Below are positions 59,506 through 64,000 of a stretch of DNA of 64,000 nt, piece after piece. The notes under the pieces were generated by a model. The model searched no databases, was not told the DNA's origin, and saw only the letters and a program-made list of their open reading frames with translations. The stretch is from Acidaminobacter sp. (GTDB lineage: Bacteria > Bacillota_A > Clostridia > Peptostreptococcales > Acidaminobacteraceae): the NCBI GenBank assembly GCA_009881125.1, contig WXFH01000006.1, positions 1 to 64,000 on the forward strand, written 5' to 3'. A program made the translations under genes and the position numbers. Numbering within the stretch: the first letter of the stretch is position 1; every line of letters begins with the position of its first letter.

Positions 59506-59741
59506 TTCCTTTTGTTAGGGGGATGGTCTTTTGTCTTCCTCATGGCCAGCTTGAACAGCTCCATAAACGCCGTCATTGTACCAATCAATGTGAAAACAAG
59601 CAAAAAAATACCGTTGGTCCCCACCTTATCATCCAGGTAGCGTCCCAACAAGACGCCGCCAAAGATTGGCGTGATCATCATGAGTGCGATCTGGGACAAC
59701 AACGCGAGGTTCTCATACATTTTATAACTTTGCTTTGACAT
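59502..59741 (-). CDS. AtpZ-like small membrane protein
   Basis: 79 residues from ATG 59741 (GGA 8 bases upstream; ATG 59765 would add eight residues). Two membrane helices (about 14-33, 40-62) separated by a short loop containing GRYLDDKVGTNG, the signature of the AtpZ/'putative F0F1-ATPase subunit' family (PF09527). First gene of the atp operon. With AtpI it has been linked to c-ring assembly or to Mg2+ in Bacillus. Confidence 0.82.
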   Translation of the reverse strand: MSKQSYKMYENLALLSQIALMMITPIFGGVLLGRYLDDKVGTNGIFLLVFTLIGTMTAFMELFKLAMRKTKDHPPNKRK

Positions 59742-60092
59742 CTTAAATCCGCTCTCAATCTTCATTTAGGTGCAAGTAAGGCCATCCTAAGAATACCATA
59801 TTTTTCTCCGGATGTGGATAGTAAAGTAATCGCGAGATTACCATTATATGTAATAATTTAGCCGTATAAATGTTTTTTTGTCTACAAAAAAACGTATATT
59901 ATTAATATTTTCGTTTATAATTTACAATACTTTAACATTTGTTTTTGTTAATGATTTAACGTAATTATAAACCCAAGTTTAATATGCAGTCAATAGATTG
60001 TACTCGAATACAAGCATACAGTCATTATAACATGAGGTTTGTGACCAATATGAAATTATTTAAATATTTTTAAAATTGATCTTGTCAATAAA
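59742..60092. promoter_or_regulatory. Upstream region of the atp operon
   Basis: About 350 AT-rich non-coding bases. A minus-strand TATAAT at 59848-59843 is the best -10; the -35 is weak. A single DnaA-box-like TGTGGATAG is at 59813-59821. The rest (about 59860-60090) is very AT-rich with no ORF or obvious hairpin until the wecB terminator. Confidence 0.45.
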
Positions 60093-60120
60093 AAAACAGA
60101 CCACATATCGGGTCTGTTTT
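60093..60120. terminator. wecB terminator
   Basis: AAAACAGACC (60093-60102) pairs with GGTCTGTTTT (60111-60120), loop ACATATCG, T-runs on both strands. Confidence 0.9.
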
Positions 60121-60143
60121 TATATTAATAACTCACAAATTTT

Positions 60144-61280
60144 CTAAATTCCGCTCATTTCGGGTCTCAGTGCCGCTTTGATTCGGTTTACAATGCGCTG
60201 GGAAGCCAGGCCGTCCCCGTACGGATTGACCGCGTTTGCCATGGCCTGATAGGCCTCTGGCTGAGTGAGCAGCTCTTCACACATGGATATAATCTCATCC
60301 GCCTCGACACCCGCGAGTTTAACCGTGCCAGCCTCAACCGCTTCCGGTCTTTCAGTTTCTCGCCTGAGCACCAATACAGGCTTGCCGAGGGCAGGCGCTT
60401 CTTCCTGTATGCCGCCGGAATCAGTCAGGATCAGCCAGGATTTGGACATGAGATGCGCAAAAGGTTCGTAATCCAAAGGTTCAATTCTGTGAATACGGCT
60501 GCTGCCTTCAAAGTGCTCAGCGGCGATCTCTCTTACCGCAGGGTTTTTGTGCATTGGAAAAATCAGTTCAACTTCCGGGAAGCGATCCACGATGTGGCGG
60601 ACGGCACTGAAAATGGCATGCATTGGCGCGCCCAGATTTTCACGTCTGTGAGCGGTCAGCAGGATCACTTTTTTGTTGTCATAATCAATCCCCTGAAGTT
60701 CCGGGACATCAAATGCATAATCCGGTCGAATAACACTTATCAAGGCATCGATTACTGTATTGCCTGTCTTCAAAATTGCCTTCTCGTCAATTCCTTCATT
60801 TAAAAGGTTTTGGACATTTTGCGCCGTCGGTGAGAAATGAAGATCCGCCAGACGCCCCGTCAAGCAACGGTTCATTTCTTCCGGAAAAGGAGAGAATTTG
60901 TCGAAACTCCTGAGACCCGCCTCGACATGGCCAACGCGCACACCCTGATAATACGCCGCCAAAGCCGCCGAAAACGTCGTTGTCGTATCGCCGTGCACCA
61001 GGATCATTTCAGGGTTAAACGCCTTTATCACGGGCTCCAGGCCCTTCAGGACGCGACAGGTTATGTCGGACAGTCCCTGGCCTGCCTGCATGATGTCCAG
61101 ATCATAGTCCGGAACGATCTGAAACAATTCCAGCACCTGATCAAGCATCTCCCGATGCTGTGCTGTGACACAGACGCGGGCATCAAAGGCATCATCCTGC
61201 GCCAGTGCTTTAACCACCGGCGCCATTTTAACAGCCTCCGGGCGTGTCCCAAAGACCGAAAGCACTCTTATTCTTTCCAC
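60144..61280 (-). CDS. wecB: UDP-N-acetylglucosamine 2-epimerase
   Basis: 378 residues, family length. Converts UDP-GlcNAc to UDP-ManNAc for teichoic-acid-type or surface polysaccharides. FGTRPEAVKMAPVV at the N-terminus, GHVEAGLRS, LTAHRRENLG and LTDSGGIQEEAPALGKPVLVLR are the conserved blocks. Start GTG 61280 lies within the last codons of the upstream transferase (13-base overlap), so the two are translated together. Confidence 0.97.
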   Translation of the reverse strand: MERIRVLSVFGTRPEAVKMAPVVKALAQDDAFDARVCVTAQHREMLDQVLELFQIVPDYDLDIMQAGQGLSDITCRVLKGLEPVIKAFNPEMILVHGDTTTTFSAALAAYYQGVRVGHVEAGLRSFDKFSPFPEEMNRCLTGRLADLHFSPTAQNVQNLLNEGIDEKAILKTGNTVIDALISVIRPDYAFDVPELQGIDYDNKKVILLTAHRRENLGAPMHAIFSAVRHIVDRFPEVELIFPMHKNPAVREIAAEHFEGSSRIHRIEPLDYEPFAHLMSKSWLILTDSGGIQEEAPALGKPVLVLRRETERPEAVEAGTVKLAGVEADEIISMCEELLTQPEAYQAMANAVNPYGDGLASQRIVNRIKAALRPEMSGI

Positions 61281-62326
61281 AAATTTTCCTCGCTTTCTTC
61301 TACAGATAGCCGTTCTCTGCTGATCGACCGCCTGATCGGAATAAGAATGAGCAGCACTGCCGCAGCGAGCGCTACAGTCATAGAGCCTATGGCGCCCTGG
61401 ATCAGAAAGATGCCGGATAAGCCAAGCAGCACACTGATAAAGTACATGGCGAGAACAACCGTCCTCTGATGGTACCCAAGTGACAGCAGCCTATGGTGCA
61501 AATGGCCTTTGTCCGCTTCCATGATTGGCCTGCCGCTCAAAAATCTTCTGAGAATTGCGAAGGTCGTATCAAAAATTGGTAAGCCCAGTGCAAGAATTGG
61601 CGCTGCGAAGACAAGAAAAGTAGCACCTTTGATCGAGCCGTCAATAGATGTGGCCGCCAGCATAAAGCCCAGAAACAGGGAACCCGTGTCCCCCATGAAA
61701 ATCTTTGCCGGATTAAAATTGTAAGGCAGAAATCCAAGACAGCTGCCGACTATGAGCACCGTGACCAGGGCTGTCTCAACGCGGCCGTTGACAATGGCGA
61801 CGTAAGCCAGTGATGATGCCGCAATAATTGAGATGCCTGCAGCAAGGCCATCCAGGCCGTCGATCAGGTTGACCGTATTTGTAATGCCCACAATCCAGAA
61901 GATCGTGATTGGAAGGCTGAGCATGCCAACATAAATCATCTCCGACGCACCAAAATAATTCGTCAGGAAGTCAATTCTCGTGCCGCTGAAGAACAGGACC
62001 AGAGCAGCTGCAATCTGGGCAGCCAATTTGAGCTTCGCGGAAATTGGCTTCATATCATCAAAGACACCCGTCACGACAATAATGAGCGCTCCAGCCACCA
62101 GTCCCATTTCTTTTATGCCGGACATGGAATTGAACGCCAGATAAGTTGCCATGAACGCAATAAAAATAGCCAGGCCGCCCAATCTGGGAATGGGCTTGGA
62201 ATGCACCCTCCGTTCATCTTTGGGCACATCAATAGCCCCGACTGCGTGTGCAACCCGGATCGCTACAGGGGTCATCAGATAACTGATCATTACCGACATA
62301 ACAAAAGGCAGAAACAACATATACAA
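61268..62326 (-). CDS. tagO: Undecaprenyl-phosphate GlcNAc-1-phosphate transferase (TagO/WecA type)
   Basis: About 352 residues with ten membrane helices. Starts lipid-linked sugar synthesis by moving GlcNAc-1-P (or MurNAc-pentapeptide in the MraY relative) onto undecaprenyl phosphate. Catalytic aspartates in VTGVFDDMKPIS and NLIDGLDGLAAG, phosphate motif FMGDTGSLFLG, and the histidine segment KGHLHHRLLSLG show the WecA/TagO branch. Start: TTG 62326 has AGGGG 8 bases upstream; GTG 62335 lies on the ribosome site, and ATG 62320 is also possible. Confidence 0.93.
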   Translation of the reverse strand: MYMLFLPFVMSVMISYLMTPVAIRVAHAVGAIDVPKDERRVHSKPIPRLGGLAIFIAFMATYLAFNSMSGIKEMGLVAGALIIVVTGVFDDMKPISAKLKLAAQIAAALVLFFSGTRIDFLTNYFGASEMIYVGMLSLPITIFWIVGITNTVNLIDGLDGLAAGISIIAASSLAYVAIVNGRVETALVTVLIVGSCLGFLPYNFNPAKIFMGDTGSLFLGFMLAATSIDGSIKGATFLVFAAPILALGLPIFDTTFAILRRFLSGRPIMEADKGHLHHRLLSLGYHQRTVVLAMYFISVLLGLSGIFLIQGAIGSMTVALAAAVLLILIPIRRSISRERLSVEESEENLWKE

Positions 62327-62493
62327 TAAAAACACCCCTTAAGGGAACGCCTCCGGATGCTACAGGTCAGGCATTCAAATTCAGTCTCATTTTAACATGA
62401 AATGACTGACTTGCAATGAGATCCTTTACATTTGTAAATCTATTGTGACTAAGTCACCATACTTCTTCCAGACACGTTAATGCCAAAGACCGG

Positions 62494-62982
62494 TCACGCG
62501 CCATTTCCAAGGGAGTCATCCTTTTCCACCCATTCACGCTCCACATCCAACACTCTGAACCGGTCGCGGTCATCACGGATCAGGACGCGGGCGATCCCGG
62601 CGTTGATAACCAGGCGTTTGCACATGCTGCAGGAAGTCGCGTTCGCCACATAGCCGCCGCCATCCATTTCAATGCCGACCAGGTAGAGGTCAGCTCCGAT
62701 CATATCCCGTCTTGCCGCTGATATGATCGCATTCGCCTCCGCATGCACAGAACGGCACTTTTCATACATCTGCCCGCTCGGAATGCCCAGCCTGATGCGT
62801 TCGCAATACCCGAGTTCCGTACAATTGGATCTTCCTCTTGGCGCACCTGTATAACCCGTCGCAATGATCTCGTCATTCTTGACAAGGATTGCACCGTAAT
62901 TTCGTCTCAGACACGTTCCTCTGGCGAGGACAGTCTCGGCAATATCCAAATAATAATTGGTTTTATCTCGTCTTGTCGCCAT
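62494..62982 (-). CDS. dCMP deaminase (ComEB-like)
   Basis: 162 residues. Zinc deaminase with SVHAEANAIISAARR (His and catalytic Glu) and CSMCKRLVINAG (Cys-Cys pair), the deoxycytidylate deaminase motif. Makes dUMP for thymidylate. ATG 62982 after AGGAGG. Placement just before the wall-polymer genes and after upp is a typical Firmicutes order (rpiB, upp, comEB, tagO, wecB, atp). Confidence 0.93.
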   Translation of the reverse strand: MATRRDKTNYYLDIAETVLARGTCLRRNYGAILVKNDEIIATGYTGAPRGRSNCTELGYCERIRLGIPSGQMYEKCRSVHAEANAIISAARRDMIGADLYLVGIEMDGGGYVANATSCSMCKRLVINAGIARVLIRDDRDRFRVLDVEREWVEKDDSLGNGA

Positions 62983-63089
62983 CAGGTGTTCCTCCTATGA
63001 ATCCATCCATCCCCAGGTGAAAAGGTATTTGGTACTAAATTCAAGCTCGGTTGCTGCCAGGCCCTCAAAGTCCGCCCTGAGCGCAATGG

Positions 63090-63130
63090 AAAAAAAGGAC
63101 AGCAGTTGGATTTATGCAACGGACTGTCCT
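63090..63130 (-). terminator. upp terminator
   Basis: Minus-strand AGGACAG (63130-63124) pairs with CTGTCCT (63102-63096), with inner pairing CGTTG/CAACT, then seven T residues. Confidence 0.85.
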
Positions 63131-63161
63131 GCTTGAAAATCAAATTTTTAATAAGTTTCAA

Positions 63162-63791
63162 TTATTTGGTGCCAAAGAGACGGTCACCGGCATCACCAAG
63201 ACCAGGTACAATATACGCATGGTCATTGAGTTTTTCGTCAATGGCTGCGACAAAAATATCGACGTCCGGATGCTCGCTATGAACAGCCGCAATGCCTTCC
63301 GGGCGGGAAATAATCGAGATCAGCTTGATGTTTCTCGCGCCGCGGTTCTTGATGAAGCGAATGGCTGCGCGCGCAGAGCCGCCTGTTGCCAGCATAGGGT
63401 CGAGAACCAGAAGATCGCGCTCCGGAACATCCGAAGGCAGTTTGCAGTAATACTCGACAGGATTTAATGTCTCGGGATCCCTGTACAGCCCAACATGACC
63501 CACCTTTGCAGCCGGCAGCAGAGACAGAAACCCGTCAACCATGCCGAGGCCCGCTCTAAGAATAGGGACAATGGCAAGCTTTCTGCCTGCGATCGCTTTT
63601 CCCTTCATGACACAGATAGGCGTTTCAACCTCAACATCCTCAAGCGGAAGCTCCCTGGTAACTTCGTAAGCCATGAGCATGGAGACTTCTTTGACCAGCT
63701 CTCTGAACTCCTTGGCACCTGTGTTTTTATCCCGGATCAACGTCAACTTGTGCTGAATCAGCGGATGGTTTAGTTCAAATACCTTATTCAT
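63162..63791 (-). CDS. upp: Uracil phosphoribosyltransferase
   Basis: 209 residues, family length. Salvages uracil with PRPP to [41 protein letters not shown] at the N-terminus and the PRPP loop [16 protein letters not shown] are diagnostic; the C-terminus ends [16 protein letters not shown] 63791 after GGAGAG. Confidence 0.98.
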   Translation of the reverse strand: MNKVFELNHPLIQHKLTLIRDKNTGAKEFRELVKEVSMLMAYEVTRELPLEDVEVETPICVMKGKAIAGRKLAIVPILRAGLGMVDGFLSLLPAAKVGHVGLYRDPETLNPVEYYCKLPSDVPERDLLVLDPMLATGGSARAAIRFIKNRGARNIKLISIISRPEGIAAVHSEHPDVDIFVAAIDEKLNDHAYIVPGLGDAGDRLFGTK

Positions 63792-63889
63792 TTAAACTCT
63801 CCTCTCAAATTAGGCAATGTCGCTATACAATGACGCAGCCACCGGCTGCCTTATTTACAAAATTTAACTGCACTAGTTTCCAGCGCCGC

Positions 63890-64000
63890 TTACTTGGAAT
63901 ATTTCGCCTCTATTGAGGTCAGCAAATCCACTCTGCGCTCGTGCCGCCCGCCTTCAAAAGGTGTGGAAATAAAGGTTTCGACAATTTTTAGTGCCAGTCC
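63890..64000 (-). CDS. rpiB: Ribose-5-phosphate isomerase B (partial, C-terminal end)
   Basis: Only the last 36 codons are in the window; the stop TAA is at 63892-63890. The visible FEGGRHERRVDLLTSIEAKYS is the C-terminal RpiB signature (FxGGRHxRRV). Catalyses ribulose-5-P/ribose-5-P interconversion. Followed on the same strand by upp after 98 bases. Confidence 0.9.
   Translation of the reverse strand, partial: GLALKIVETFISTPFEGGRHERRVDLLTSIEAKYSK

Overview
The window looks like a chromosomal segment of a strictly anaerobic, amino-acid-fermenting member of the Clostridia (Firmicutes). The support is a formyl-THF synthetase, a catabolic-type glutamate dehydrogenase beside a PucR-family regulator, thiolase, a butyrate/acetoacetate-type CoA-transferase, a 2x[4Fe-4S] ferredoxin, the redox sensor Rex, a SAM-I riboswitch on metK, strong GGAGG ribosome binding sites with frequent GTG and TTG starts, and an atp operon with sodium-type c subunits. 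I see no phage, insertion sequence, CRISPR, rRNA or tRNA. Gene density is high. Most genes from about 13.8 kb onward lie on the minus strand, so a replication fork probably crosses that part from right to left. The nearest relatives cannot be fixed from sequence reading alone.

Layout: 1-13 kb holds energy and amino-acid metabolism (fhs partial, cyclase-family hydrolase, PucR regulator, gdhA, a P-loop/Asp23-like protein, ferredoxin, marR, thl, rex, an ABC-F ATPase, acpP, a HAD phosphatase). Rex-type operators can be read in front of rex and thl. 13.4-13.9 kb is a non-coding block with clustered DnaA-box-like sites and TCTGACA-centred palindromes. 13.9-24.3 kb carries the t6A genes (tsaE, tsaB, rimI ... 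tsaD), split by a MacAB-like efflux cassette and a Yip1-family gene, followed by tex and prfB with its programmed +1 frameshift. 24.4-34.8 kb has secA, two tandem DUF5317-like membrane genes, a membrane HD-GYP gene, an unexplained 227-bp inverted-repeat unit that encodes a 26-residue hydrophobic peptide, an uncharacterised gene, hpf, comFC and recD2. 34.9-39.2 kb has the CoA-transferase pair, a CNNM/CorC protein and riboswitch-controlled metK. 39.4-49 kb has a secreted phosphodiester-glycosidase-family protein, an AEC transporter, an unrecognised 383-residue protein, phosphohexomutase, patatin, fabZ and a PhzF-family gene.

49-64 kb runs leftward: rpiB (partial), upp, a dCMP deaminase, tagO/wecA and wecB feed the sugar-lipid and nucleotide pathways. 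Then comes the complete atp operon in the order atpZ-like, atpI-like, atpB, a three-hairpin atpE, a one-hairpin atpE, atpF, H, A, G, D, C, followed by murA and an mreB/mbl gene.

The most remarkable observation is the pair of c subunits. The one-hairpin protein carries a full Na+ ligand set. The 267-residue protein is a triplication in which only the first hairpin keeps the ion-binding glutamate; hairpins 2 and 3 have glutamine. A mixed c ring with fewer ion sites than hairpins is predicted, which would favour ATP-driven Na+ pumping. The sporulation genes usually found between murA and mbl are absent.
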